Below, one piece after another: positions 39,742 through 51,921 of a DNA stretch of 64,000 nucleotides. Position numbers and translations under genes: made by a program. Positions within the stretch are counted from its first letter, which is position 1; the number at the start of each line of letters is the position of its first letter. Below the pieces are notes generated by a model. The model saw nothing but the letters and a program-made list of their open reading frames with translations, was not told the origin of the DNA and made no database searches. The stretch is taken from the NCBI RefSeq assembly GCF_030463565.1, contig NC_134649.1, positions 36,977,044-37,041,043 on the forward strand, in the 5' to 3' direction. This stretch comes from Pelecanus crispus (taxonomy: Eukaryota; Chordata; Aves; Pelecaniformes; Pelecanidae).

Positions 39742-39760
39742 AGCTTATCTATTGTAACTT

Positions 39761-41318
39761 TCTGGGTGGGATTTGTACTGATGTAAAAACCTCCTGCGTT
39801 TTTCATAATACTGACTTCCAGGAAGTACTGTTACTGGTGACAGGATGCGTTCCCTTCCATTAAATGAAGTTTTAACATGCAGGTATATTCCTCTATTGTC
39901 AAAGTGTATCTTAATTCTCTTAATTTTAATCATATTAGCCAGCTAACCTCAGAGGAAGTTACTGTATTTGGGAATGCTGGTAACTTATTTTTGCAACAAT
40001 CAAAAGACTGAACGGTAGAAGCAGCAAATCCTTATCATCGTGGCTAGCTGTTAGTGCACGTGTTGTTGTAGTCCCATGACAACGTGTAGCACTCTGCAGA
40101 GCTGCGGTTATGGTAATGATCAGAACTCCCATGGACAGAGGCTACACCAGCACAACCATTAATGTGGGTACCGATACATATCTTCACGGGCTTCATTAGT
40201 TTATTATGTGATAAACACCATGTGAAGAGCAGTGGGTTATAACTACATTATGGTTAAATTTGTATTTTATAAGGTTTGTAGATTTTTCTGGGGAAAAGCA
40301 GACTTTTGAATTATGTAACTTCCGTGATAAAGATGCATGTATACCTAGAAAAAAAATCTATGCTTACTTGATAATGAAGGAATAAATACTACTAATGCCA
40401 AGTGTGTTGATGAACTGGTTTTTTTCTAAAATGTGGACTGACATCGGCAGTAGTTTTAGAAAGAACAGGCATGCTGTGGGTCTGCGTGTGCTATGTAAGA
40501 CTTCTTAAGACAACTGACTGCTGACAGACAGTGCTGCAAAAGTGTAAACTCCAGCTATATGAAGAGAAACTCCAAAAATTGTAAGCATGGCTTTGGACAG
40601 CACCGTGAAAGGAAAACCTAGTTCTAGAGAGAGCAATCTAAGTACATAATGGATGAGATGTAGCGATACCTGAGAATGAGATGCAGAACTAACACATCTT
40701 TCAGAAATAGTGCTGCCTTGTTGAAACATCAGTATTTCACGCTGGCTGCTGTGATAAGCAGAGGTTTCTAAAGCTGTTAATCCCATTTCACTGCTTAGAA
40801 TGTGGGATTGCTTAATTAGGTGAAAAAATAAATCTACTTAGGCTGCTCTTCAGAACTTCAGTGCAGGACTTGACGAACAAAAACTCCGCTTCTTGGCAAG
40901 AGAAGGGGAGGTACAAGAGAAAAAAGAACTATGTCCTGTCATGGTGTTAGTTAAATCCCTGACCTTTAACTAAACCCTGAGTTCAACTCTGCAATAGGGG
41001 GTAGTGTTACCTGTTACGACAGGCTTTAACTTAGCAATAGCACAAGGTCTGCAGCCTGTTTTACAGTTCCGTAACTTTTCACACTAAGCATTTAAAATAC
41101 TATTGCCATAACTTTCAGGTAGTTGATATTCCAGTAGCTATGTAGAATGGGATCACCAATACTTACATTCTGGGGTTCTCCCCGTTTTCTTCAGGGGGTG
41201 GGGGGAGAATGCTGGTATTCCTTAATATACATAGGAGATAAAATCCCCAAAGAAAAAAGCAGCTGCATAAGACAGTCTTATCCACATCAACATTCCCTTC
41301 AAAACACAGAGCTAATAA
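39761..41318. other. Convergent intergenic region APPL1 / ASB14
   Basis: About 1.6 kb between the probable APPL1 end and the ASB14 stop codon. It should hold the ASB14 3' UTR; a minus-strand AATAAA (TTTATT on plus) lies near 40200. Nothing else was recognised. Confidence 0.6.
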
Positions 41319-44300
41319 TTATGTACAGTTGAGGCTATAGGTTCCTGTGAAGTTGTCCTGTCCATAAAGATCATATTCCTTGTATAGTACATAGTCTTTC
41401 AGGCAGTTTGGCAGTGGGAGGAAGGTCATGAAGACAGGACAACGGAGACGCAACCGGCCCATGCATTCCCGTATCTTCAGCCGGCAAAGATGCTTCAGAG
41501 AGCGAGGATTTGCTAGAAATGAGAAGGCGAGACTGATTAGTAAGTTACTTACTACATTTCATTCAATTTATTTATTCAATACTCTGCTACCTGGAAAACT
41601 GGACCTATCACTATCTAGCCTTTTTACCTCAGCCCATACATCTCTCAGTTATAATAACTGGCAGCTCAATCAACAGACTTTGGTTCTGTCAAGTTGGCTA
41701 AATATAGGTTAATGCGAATTTAAGTAGTAAAGTTTAGGGAATGTACTTTAACCCCAAATAATTGGTGCCAGTTTTCTGTCAACCTGAAGAAGCTAGTAAA
41801 AACAGAATTGCAAGCCGCTACTTCTTAATTTATGTACAAACAAAAAGGACATCAAATTAGAATTAAATCACTCAAAAATAGTAATTTATTAGATTTGTTC
41901 CCTCAACTTGAGGCAGGGGGAAAAAGCTTTTCTCCCCTTGAAGAGGATTGTGTTCCCTACATTGTAATTAAAGTTCCCAAGTGCACTACATAAATTGTAC
42001 AGTTACCATCTGTCAGACTTCTGAGAGAAACTTAGTTTAAATCCCACACAGACTGATTTTTTAAGAGGTCTCTTGCTGTCAAAACATAACTTTTGGCCCA
42101 ACAAGGGTCAAGAAAAGCACCAGTCTGACAGAAAGAAAATGAAAACTAAAATACCACCAACGAAAAAGGCCCCAATCCCAAAACAGCTTGTTTGTCATTT
42201 CAAATGTAAACATCAGATACTTACTTAAAATCGAATTGATGTCTGGCCAGAGCTCCTGTTCTTTGAGAACTGCTTCTAGCTTCCAGCAGATACTAACGTG
42301 ATCGACGTAGTCTAACATTACTCGCACTACCTTCCCAGAGAGATGCTTCAGCCATGACAAGGTTATCACTTCACAGAACTGATAGAAACAAAATGTTTAA
42401 TAGAATAATTAGTCAATACTCCTGTAAATGACTTCTGCCTCTGCAGGACAAGAGCAATTAAATAACTTCAGCAGAACGCTGGGAAGAATGAGTGTCCTGT
42501 CAGTCAGGGGAGCTTTAGAGGTTGTCACAGCTTGCATTAAGCCTCACTAGTAAAATCTGAGAGATGCTTATTTTGTACTAGACCCAGAAGTGAACTTAGG
42601 CAGCTGTATATTTGGTAATCAAGTGCTACCACTCCCTAAGTGGAATTTAGACTTGTGTCCCACCATGCTGAACAGGGGACCCACCAGCCCAGTGCATGCC
42701 ACACCCCCTTAACGTCAGGTTCAAGAAGGGTTTATTAGGTTCAAGGGGACTCTACAAACTGCAGAACAATGATGCTGCTGGGTGTCTCTAGGAACCTCCT
42801 TAGGTTGGTCCAGGTGTGCTAATTTCTACTCGGTGCTTATCATGCCAGCTCCGGGGGGTCCTTACAACAGCCTTCCAGTCTAAGTGGCACGATACACGAC
42901 AACCCAGCGAGCCAGCCTGCAAGTCCCTGCTTTCACAGCATGGACAAGACCACCCTGGAGAGCCAATTCTGTACTGATCATTAGCATATCATTAGCTATA
43001 GTTCCACAATTCAAAAATTTGCTGTCATGAACTAAGCCTGATGGCAACATCTATTTATTTTTAAAGCCTTGTCTATTCCTACCTTTATGTATAAACTGTC
43101 CTACAGTTTCAAAAGTTCCTTTTCTGATGCTGCATTAAGTACATTTTCATTTAGTTTTAGGAAGGATACTGGTAGTAGAACAACATATGAAGCCATCCGA
43201 TATACTTGCCATTGTATCTTTGATAACGGTAGAAGTCCATCCATCAGTCACGTACTGGGAATGGGAACTGTTTCCCTGAGGGCAATCAAAGCAGCGGTGC
43301 ACGTCATACCCATAGTTCATCAGCATTCTTAACATGACTTCATCTTTCAGAGCATACTGTAGAGCTGATGGAAAATGTGTTGTATTCACTCTGCAGAAGT
43401 AATTGACGTTAGCCCCATGTCGGAGCAGTAGATTCATTAACTCATAGTTGCCCATTCTCAAGGCTATCTGGAGACAGTTGATGGGATCTTGGTTTGGCAG
43501 GGCTCCAGCATTCAAGAGCAACTGTGTTGAACAGATATCCCCGTTGGAAACAGCAAAGTACAATGCTGATTTCCGGCGGTCATCGTAGCCTTTGCGAACT
43601 CTTTGATCCAGCATGAAATTGGCATCAAACCCAGATTTGAGGAGAAACTCAAGGCACTGAGGATGTGCTCCTGCTGCTGCCGAGTGAACTGGACTTATCC
43701 CACTTTCTTTAATGGCATCAAAATTAGTAACGGGAACTAAATTTTTTAGGGCTCTGAAGAATTAAAAAAAAGAAGAATCTCAGAATCTTAAACATACTGG
43801 GTCACCTAGCTCAATCTTTGAATTTCTCTGCATTGCTGGGCTTCAGAATTCATCATGACCGTATACAACTGTCTTAATTTACCAAATCAGTACCATGGCA
43901 CGCTATACCTCTGCACTGACTTTAATTTCTAACAATTAAATTGTTAACCAGCAATGGATACTGACTTTACACCTACTACACATCAAATATTATTCTATTA
44001 TACTATTATTCACAAACAACCCCATTCCTTGCTAGAGGAATAATGATTCCTTCTCAATAGAAGCTTTTCCTGAATGTCAAGAGCACAGTGTTATTGCTTA
44101 ACGTACAGGAATTGGGGAACTAAGAGAATATATTATAATATGAATACATCTAATACATAATTCAATATATACATTTAAATTTAAATATAATTTCATTAAT
44201 ATGTATATAAAAACATAGGAATTAAGAATTCTCAGCTTCTTAATCACAAGGCAATATTCCTAGTATTGAAGAGTTGTTTCTCACTTATTGGTTGTGATTT

Positions 44301-47300
44301 TAGCATAAATATCTTCCAGTGGCCTTCCTGCCTTTAAAATAGGGGTAACTCTTATCCCCCAAGTCTATTTGATTGTTTACCTTCCTGTGATGGGGTGGAG
44401 ATGAGGCATACCCAAAGAGAGTGAGGATGTCCCAAGAGCCTCAAGATCAGACTGGACAGTATTACTATTTGTGACAAGTGGGGAAATGCTATAGGAATTA
44501 GTATGTTCATCCTAAAATGATGAAGATTATCCTGACTGGTCTCTTACATTCAGACGCAGAAAACTCCTATTTACATGGTCAGAAAGAGTTCCTTCTGCAA
44601 AACTACAGATTGGCTGCCTGTTTTAAATAAGGTAGAATTAGCAAAATTAGTATTTCTGGTGTCACCATTACTTGATTTTTAAGTAGATTAACTCACAGAA
44701 AGTGTCCTCTGTATGCCGCTCTGTGGATTGGCAAATGACCCGAGTGCTTCGGTACATTGGCATCAGCCCCATATTCTAGTAAAAGACTCAGAGAATCTGG
44801 ATTTCCTCCTCCTGCTGCTTCAAATAATACAGAAGCACAATCCATTGCCTGTGAAAGAACATCCGCACCTGGAAAGAAGCATCAAGGATTTTCACAGTAG
44901 TCACTGTAAATATCCGGCAGTAATTAATATTTCCAACCCCCCAGTGACATGGTATTGTGGATACTATTCTTCACCAAATAAAACCACTATGGGCATAAAC
45001 CTTCATGTTGGATCCTTGGTACTGGGAACACGAAGGTCCAAATTGCTTTGGACACAACCACACAGTAAGACTTGACACTAGAACTGGGCAAGCAAGGGGT
45101 TTCGTTCTTATTCATAAAAATAATTGGGTTTTGGCTTACATACAATGCATTTCAGTTGTTCTACTTTACAAAGACTGGACAGATGTAACTGTAAATAGGA
45201 GAGAACCCAGTATCAAAACAGTTCATACAATCCAGTTCCAGTGCTGCTGAGCCATCATATAAAATTCCCCACCATAAATGTCTTGTCAAGCCTTCCCTAA
45301 GGTGACCTGTCTACGTGAGAAAACAATATTGCATTTAAAAACAATTACAACTACTCACTAAAACACTGATACATTATTTGAGTATTATGAAAATGTAGTC
45401 TTTATCAAGCCTTTACTTAACTACACCACAACAATCCTCTTGGTGCAGACAGCATTTAATTTTCTTTAGTAAGGAAAGTTACTTCTGCTGCTATTTCTGA
45501 AGACGTATCTTACAATAGCCAGTTCTAATCCAATCACAGAACTTTCAGGAGACTAAAAAATGTGTGTAAATAGGCTAACTACTTTAGAGGGAATATATGT
45601 GTGTGCGCGCGCATACACCTTCCCCTTCCCCCCCCCCCCCCCCCCCGTCCTATAACATGAAATTTAGATACTAGGAATTCTTTAGATGGACCTCAACTCA
45701 CATGATCTGGGAGTCAAATTCTTAAATAAATTAAGATGCCATCCAAAAATGCAAACAAAGTATCTCCTGCAATGTGTCAGATTTGCTTACAGTTTTGTGA
45801 AGCATTCACTGATGACTACTACAGTTTGCTACAAGTAAGTAATCTTTAAAAATATATTTCATATACGTTTGGCTCTATTAACACTACCAGCTGTATACTC
45901 AGCAACATGGTAACAGTTCACTTCCTTTCACTTCAGTAATGCAAAGTTTTACTGGCTACTGAGCCAAGAACAATTTTTTGCTTCTGCATTTAGGAATAAT
46001 TTTCTCTGTTGGAAAAAGGATTCACTTTGTCCCATTTGGGCTTTAAACATTTCAGTACTAACACATGTGGCTTACAATTTCTACTCGCTTGAACACCACC
46101 ACCACCTAACCTACGTGTTACTAAATCAATCTACTGAGTTGTAAAACAGGACCACAGAATAGCTGAGGTTGGAAAGGACCTCTGGAGACCATCCAGTCCA
46201 ACCCTGTGCTCAAGCAGGGTCAGCTACAGCAGGTTGCCCAGGACAGCATCCAGTGGCGTTTTTAGTACCTCCAAGGACAGAGACTCCACAACTTCTCTGA
46301 GTGACCTGTTCCGATGTTCAATCACCCTCACAGAAAAAAGTGTTTTCTTATGTTCAGACAGAATTTGCTAGGTTTCAGTTGGTGCCCATTGCGTCTTGTC
46401 CTGTTACTGGACACCACTGAGAAGAATCTGGCTCTGTCTTCTTTAACCATCCCATCAGATACTGATAACACTGGCAAGATAGACCCCCACCCCGAGCCGT
46501 CTCTTCCTATAACATCCTATATAATAAAGTCTCACCTTTTTGCAGTAAGAGCTCCATAATTTCTGTATGTCCCATCTGCGCAGCCAGTGCTAGAGGTGTG
46601 AGTCCATATCCACTGCGAGGGTCAGGATCTGCTCCGGAACGAAGGAGAAGCTTCACCAGATCCTTCCTGCCTAGTCTGGCTGCCTCATGTAAAGCAGTCC
46701 TCTTGTGGACACACTGTAAATTCACTTTTGCACCAGAATTTATCAACAAGGAGGCAATCTCATACGAATCATGTTTAATTGCTGTAAGACAATAAATGAA
46801 GTATCAGCCAGAATGTTATTCAACACTATTCTAGGCACTATAGCTTCTGTTATGTGGCAGTCCAGGAAAGCTGGAGCTGTTCCTGGCAGTGCTATTTATA
46901 CACTGAGAAATGTCACACTACACTGAAAGGTTTAACAAGTCTGTTCTTTGTTTCCAGGATAACATTAACTGTACGAATGAATAATTTTATGGTAATCTCT
47001 TTTTCTCTCTGTAATCCTTTGTTGTGTTCGGTAATACTACGGAATGCAACTTCCCTTGCCACTAGACGGAGATCGTAGAGAGGGACTTGGTGTGGTCGGG
47101 AGCTGGCCTGCTCAGAGAGCTCTATTTAATCTTCATAAGCAGTTACCATAATATGAAAGTAAGTTTTAAATGACTGTGTCATATGCCTTCTTAGCTTAGT
47201 AAGACTGATCTGTTAAGTCAGTAAGGATCTTAAAAGAGTAATTTGCATTGGCCTCAGTGAATGGTATGAATAGGCAACACCTTTCCCCCCCTCTTTGATC

Positions 47301-50300
47301 TTCCAAGCTGTGCGGGGCAGAACAGTGAGAGCCCTTCACCAAGACAGATTAGACAGAGAAGCTTCATTTGCCACAGCTGCTTGAAATACCGCTGACAGCA
47401 TGCTATAACCTGTGATGTCCTACTATCTGTAACCTACATGGCTGCTTCAGATAAATCCCACACATCCCCTTCTTGGGGCATGATGCATTTTAATATAGGG
47501 CACTTCAAAAGTATCTAGGAATTCTCTGCATCTTTTCTAAGCAGGTGGCCCTGACTAGAAGCTTTAGTAATTTCGAAAGGACAGACTGGGGGTCCTACAG
47601 ATGGGTAGGCTTTTTCCTCTTCCTTTAACAATAGTTTTGAAAAAAACACCCTTCCAATATGGAAAAACTTACAGGTTTGTCCAAGAAACTTCTCCTTTAG
47701 AACTCAGATAATGAGAACACACTTTCCTTTTTTTTTTGGCTAGGACTCCATAAGAATAATAGCATCATAGCCAAAATTGGGGGAAGCAAATTAAATTAAC
47801 AGAGAACATTTCTGAAAAACGTCTTGGCAAAAATATTAGGACTAGTTCCTTACAAATCAGGAATTACAGTTCTTGTGCATGATCAAATTAAAATGGCGCT
47901 CACACTAAGACTGATACTAGATATGGGACCTTCTTCTTCAATAAAAAAATTCAAAGAGAAGTGAACCGAGAATTTAGGCCTGGCTAGCTTCTTCACTTGG
48001 CATAGTTGGATTAATTCCAAGAATGTCTGAATAGGGACAAACACTGTTTTATGCTCTATGTAATGCAGATAAATCAGGCTGGTTTGCTATAATTTGAAAA
48101 TCAAAACCAATTACCATGGGTTTTGGAGAAAGAGAAGCTGATGCAGTGAAAGACACACCACATAAGCAGAGAATATGAATGTTTTATGCCTGCAGACATG
48201 AAGAACAAGTGATACCATGAAGCAGCAGGAGGACCTGGTTATCTGGCACCACTGCATAAATGATGCCAAGGAAAGCAGAAGACAACACTCTGGCACTTCA
48301 TGGAGAAAGCTATTTGATTCTTTGAGGAAGAAGATGTATGTTCCACTTGAACCTCAAACTCTTTGCAGCTGAGGGATGGAAAAGGGCAGGCATCTGGAGC
48401 TCCCTGCATTGGATCAGACTTTGGGGAAAGATTTTTAGCTTCTCCTAGTTCTGTTTCCCATACTTCCATAGACCAATATGGATAATACTTTAATTAGTAA
48501 GTAATACTAAGAACTTTGTGGTGACAGTCCCTAACTTGGAATTGTCAGCTCATTTAAAGCCTTGATATCATCTAAGACAGACAGACAGACAGGGACAGAC
48601 ACATTCCATACTGAGATTAAATTTTTTTTTCTCCTCATAGCAAAGAATTGTAGATATTCATTTGAGGTCAAATACATCAAAATGATACCTAAACTGTGTA
48701 ACTATAACCTCACCTCACTCCCTCACCTCTCCACCCCTAAATAAGGTATTCACCTATAACTAAAGGAGAATCTCCCTCTTCATTCTTAACATTGGGATTG
48801 CAGCCATTGAGCAGGAGAAAGCGGACATTGTCTACAAAGCAATTTCTTACTGCCACCAAGAGAGGTGTTTCCCCTTTTAGAGTGGTCTGTTCCCACGTAA
48901 GGGCACGGGAGGCTGAAATACAGAAAAGCAGAACACATCTGAAGCTGAATCATTCATCAAACCTGACTCTGTAAAACTTTTTGGTGGAAAACCACAAGAA
49001 CTCTGTACCTTTCAAAGTTATTTCAAGGATGTTCTTATTTAGCTGTGCTGCAGCTTCATGCACAGGAAGCCAGCCTTGCTGATCTGCTTCTTCAAAAGCA
49101 GAGCTGTGCCTCACCAACTTCATCAAGGCCTCTTCTTGGCCTGTGATATTTTAAGACAGACACATATCCCATTACTCATCATAAACCAAAATTCAGGCAA
49201 CTAATATACTGAGTGCCATTTATCCCACCAGTGTATCTAGAATAAACAACTTCCTTTGTCAAAGCTATTTTTTCTCAGAGGGTGGTTTACATGAATGGAA
49301 CAATCAATGACTGACATTGACTTACAAAGCATTTTGAATTATACATTGAAAAAACTTACTTATAATTAATATGACTAAAATATTTCATATACAATCCTCT
49401 CTTATGAGCAATAGCGCATGGAAGTTTAATGTATAAAGCAAACAGGTGTCCTAGTGAAACTGTAGGAAAAATATTTAGGCTGGGAAAAGTAAAATGAAGC
49501 TGAATTAACAGGATGAGACCTATCTTGTTATTCTTGCTTTTACTAACAATCTTACTGGAAATTTAACCACAGATGATTATGTTTTCAATTTTATATCTCA
49601 TCAAGAAACAGCAAAAATTTCTTGGCTGCAAAGCCTGTTTAAGTAGAGGCCTGGTTTCTGTTCATGTTTTTTATCCCATCATTCCTGGGAGAAGGCAGTC
49701 TGTCCTCCTGTTACCTACAGCTATAGGGTGAGGGGACAGGCTGCTCTCAACCTCTGCTGCTGAAGTTCTCCTACATATGGAATAATTATATATTCATAAG
49801 GCCAGAAAGCAAGTGTAACTAGAGTTTAGGTGCATTCTTCATAGTGTGTGGAACATATATAGCACCTGCTTTTTCAGAAAAGACTTCGTTTCTTGATTCC
49901 GACTCCACTAAATATAACTACTTACTATGACATGTGAGTCTCTTTTCCCAAGTAACAAGTGATAGGACAAGAGGAAATGGCCTCAAGTTGCACCAGGGGA
50001 GGTTTAAATTGGGTATTAGGAAAAATTTCTTCATGGAAAGGGTTGTCAAGCACTGGAACAGGCTGCCCAGGGAAGTGGTTGAGTCCCCATCCCTGGAGGT
50101 ATTTAAAAGACATGTAGATATGGCACTTAGGGATATGGTTCAGTGGTGGACTTAGTAGTGTTAGGTTAATGGTTGGACTTGATGATCTTAAAGGTCTTTT
50201 CCAACCTAAACAATTCTATGATTCTATGTATAAAGACTGGACTGAAGGTCTCCCACTGCCAGACAACTGTCCTAACAACTGTACTACTTATGCTCATTGT

Positions 50301-51529
50301 TTACTTATCTCTGTGACTCAGTATATAAATTGATTATACCACAACAAGTAGAAGTTTCAGAAGAGCAGGCTAAAAGCATCTCACATAGGAATAATTAAAT
50401 AATTAAACTAAATTTTGGCAGTTAAGGAACAATTCTGGAACACTCTTCAGGTAGAGAAGGGATTTTAATCTGGGTGTCTCACAAAGTGAAATCCTTTTAC
50501 GTAGCATTAATTGACTGGGGCCTTGCCATCCTGTTGCTTATTTTACAAGAAAGAGCTGGCATTGTCCCCTAATTCCAGGAGATGAAGCACTGGAGTCTGA
50601 GAGGAGTTACATTTGAACGATCCCATTACCATGTTCCTATCTAGTAAGTTAGCTTTTAGGTATCCCGTTTTTAGTCACCTTACTCCTCCCAAGACTATAT
50701 AAAGAAAAACTGCATTTAAATCAGGTGATCAAACACCTAAAATGTAGGCATTGCTCAACGATGCAATACCCAAGTGATTCCTAGGGGTATGGGCTTAGTG
50801 TGGTGTATTTGTACTTAACTGTCCGAATTGCTGCAATTATCTTTCCACGTTCTTTACTTGCAATATACTGGAAACTGCATAAACAGAACAAAAATAATGC
50901 GAGAAGTAAAAGTTAATGTGTAGTTCAGGATATAATTTTACCTTAATTTAAATACTCGAGTCGAGACTACATGCTAGATTTCTGTAAGCTATGTAGGCTT
51001 TGTCAGGATTTAACACATTAAAACACTTTTTTGTTCATCTTCCCCTGCCACTGTAAATATTGGATTTTTCACACAAAGGCCAACAATTAAATACTAAAAT
51101 GAGGGAAAGCTACCATACCAATCTATTTTTACATCACGTACGTCTCTTCTTCATAAAGCTTTGTACTCATTTAGATATTGATGTAAAACGTCACCTGAAA
51201 GTTTCATACATTCCATATTTTCAAGGAAATGAATATATTGTTTCAGGGAGAACTCAGAACAAGTGAGCTAGCAGTGGTTTCCAGCACCCATGAGACAAGG
51301 TCAGAGCAATCCAACACACAGAGTCACAAAGGAAAATAAGGTTACTACATACTTATAATATTGCCAAGAAAACACCCAAAATAGAAGTAATAACTTATTA
51401 CCTTTCATCTTCTGTTGCATTGCCACTTGTTTCAATTTTATGCCTATCTTGTAAGCTTTCCTGAATAGCATGTTGGGTAGGGAGTTCATCATCAGAATCA
51501 TCATCGAACACATATGTAGGATTATACAT
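41319..51529 (-). CDS. ASB14: ASB14 ankyrin-repeat and SOCS-box protein, near complete
   Basis: Probable substrate receptor of an ECS (Elongin-Cullin5-SOCS) ubiquitin ligase. Minus-strand exons, 5' to 3': 51402-51529, [one not found], 49009-49140, 48754-48912, 46536-46781, 44697-44868, 43210-43753, 42225-42378, 41319-41512. The start [19 protein letters not shown] is acidic, followed by AIQESLQD, a short UIM-like motif seen in ASB14/15. Many ankyrin repeats follow, for example [20 protein letters not shown] and [17 protein letters not shown]. The C-terminal SOCS box is [19 protein letters not shown] then [19 protein letters not shown], with the BC-box and LPLP Cul5-box. Phases agree at every junction except 51402 to 49140, where a two-base carry meets a one-base need; an exon of about 60 bp (KIVETIEKG-like in human) should lie between and was not seen. 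The 43210 exon ends at a GC donor. ASB15 is the near paralogue; the gene order favours ASB14. Confidence 0.93.
42655..42937 (-). mobile_element. Possible solo LTR fossil (endogenous retrovirus-like)
   Basis: A GC-richer block inside an AT-rich intron. Read on the minus strand it begins TGTGAAAGCAGG, contains CCTAATAAACCC, a poly(A) signal followed by a CT/GT-rich stretch as in an LTR R-U5 region, and ends GGTGGGACACA, so it has TG...CA termini. No internal retroviral genes are present, and no clear target-site duplication was found at these limits. If it is an LTR, it is a lone, old remnant and inactive. The family could not be named. Confidence 0.35.
43204..43209 (-). other. ASB14: Non-canonical GC splice donor in ASB14
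   Basis: The exon ends ATC AAA GAT ACA ATG and the next begins TTC TGT GAA ([15 protein letters not shown], matching the ASB14 family). The intron starts GCAAGT. The nearby GT would add four bases and break the frame. Confidence 0.85.
45596..45646. repeat. Alternating purine-pyrimidine tract followed by C19 run
   Basis: ATGTGTGTGCGCGCGCATAC, potentially Z-DNA forming, is followed by CCTTCCCCTT and 19 consecutive C (45628-45646). On the transcribed minus strand it is a poly(G) tract. Confidence 0.85.
46150..46497 (-). mobile_element. CR1 LINE 3' fragment
   Basis: Antisense CR1 3' region. The plus strand reads CCACAGAATAGCTGAGGTTG, GAAAGGACCTCTGGAGACCA, CCAGTCCAACCC, GGTTGCCCAGGACAGCATCC and on through the upstream 3' UTR. 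It is diverged and 5' truncated. It ends only about 40 bp from the ASB14 exon at 46536-46781, on the donor side. Confidence 0.92.
48575..48600. repeat. GACA tetranucleotide microsatellite
   Basis: About five AGAC/GACA units with one interruption, in an ASB14 intron. Confidence 0.8.
49141..51401 (-). other. ASB14: ASB14 5' intron interval (should contain an unlocated exon)
   Basis: Between the first coding exon and the exon at 49009-49140. It includes the CR1 copy at 49937-50228. Reading phase says a short exon must be here; I could not find a convincing one. The rest is AT-rich with no recognised element. Confidence 0.7.
49937..50228 (+). mobile_element. CR1 LINE 3' fragment, well preserved
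   Basis: About 290 bp, starting near TCTTTTCCCAAGTAACAAGT and including GGACAAGAGGAAATGGCCTC, CTGGAACAGGCTGCCCAGGG and the tail CCAACCTAAACAATTCTATG ATTCTATG. It includes the end of ORF2 ([20 protein letters not shown] type peptide) running into the 3' UTR. It is the least diverged CR1 in the window, hence probably the youngest. Confidence 0.95.
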
Positions 51530-51557
51530 GGCAAATCAGCACAACCTGGATCACTTT
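51402..51557 (-). other. ASB14: ASB14 first coding exon with short 5' UTR and upstream acceptor
   Basis: The sequence upstream of the ASB14 ATG (51529) has a good acceptor, TATTTCCCTACAG, ending at 51558. That gives a 28-bp leader in this exon. A noncoding first exon is therefore expected further upstream, toward DNAH12. Confidence 0.6.
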
Positions 51558-51921
51558 CTGTAGGGAAATACTGCTTTTTAATTGGAAGCAGATGTTAAAT
51601 CTTCAGGTTAAATCTGGAGTAAAAGAAATAGCAATTGCTGTTTAGGCATCAAGAGAAATGAAACATAGTTTAAAATAAACGAATCGGAACTTCTCCATCT
51701 CAAGCTGCAGCCTTCTCCCAGGTATTTAAGTTTGCGCTGCAGAGTTATTCTATTTAAAACAAGGTAAAGGTTTTGTATTCCAATAGCATGTACTAGCTTT
51801 TATCTCTGTTCCTCAGACTGAACATACAGAATAGCTACTTGTTCTGGCATTATGCATTAGAAAGCAACAAAAATAAGTGAAACTTAGTTTTCAGATAAGT
51901 AGTCATTCCCTCTTAAGTCTT

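Larger units (their letters stand above)
35005..39760 (+). other. APPL1: APPL1 3' UTR (probable extent)
   Basis: No coding gene follows APPL1 on this strand. AATAAA signals occur at 35415 and 35788 (proximal) and at 39736 (distal). The distal one is followed by a GT-rich stretch (TTTCTGGGTGGGATTTG), the usual downstream element. Mammalian APPL1 is known to have a long 3' UTR of several kilobases, so use of the distal site is plausible. Most of the region is AT-rich; a GC-rich patch at 36440-36990 stands out. Confidence 0.6.
41513..44696 (-). other. ASB14: ASB14 3' introns
   Basis: Introns at 41513-42224, 42379-43209 and 43754-44696. The middle one holds an LTR-like segment (42655-42937). The others show only AT-rich sequence, with TA-rich words near 44130-44210. 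Confidence 0.8.
44869..49008 (-). other. ASB14: ASB14 middle introns
   Basis: Introns at 44869-46535, 46782-48753 and 48913-49008. They hold the GT/GC plus poly(C) tract (45596-45646), a CR1 copy (46150-46497) and a GACA tetranucleotide repeat (48575-48600). Nothing else was recognised. Confidence 0.8.

Noticed and set aside
49934-50155. Open frame of 73 codons on the plus strand
   Set aside because: It is CR1 ORF2 end sequence, not a host gene.
51198-51256. Candidate for the missing ASB14 exon (minus strand, donor TTTCAG|GTGACG, frame with [12 protein letters not shown])
   Set aside because: The acceptor is poor, the phase needed from exon 1 meets a stop, and the peptide lacks the KIVETIEKG-like motif expected here.
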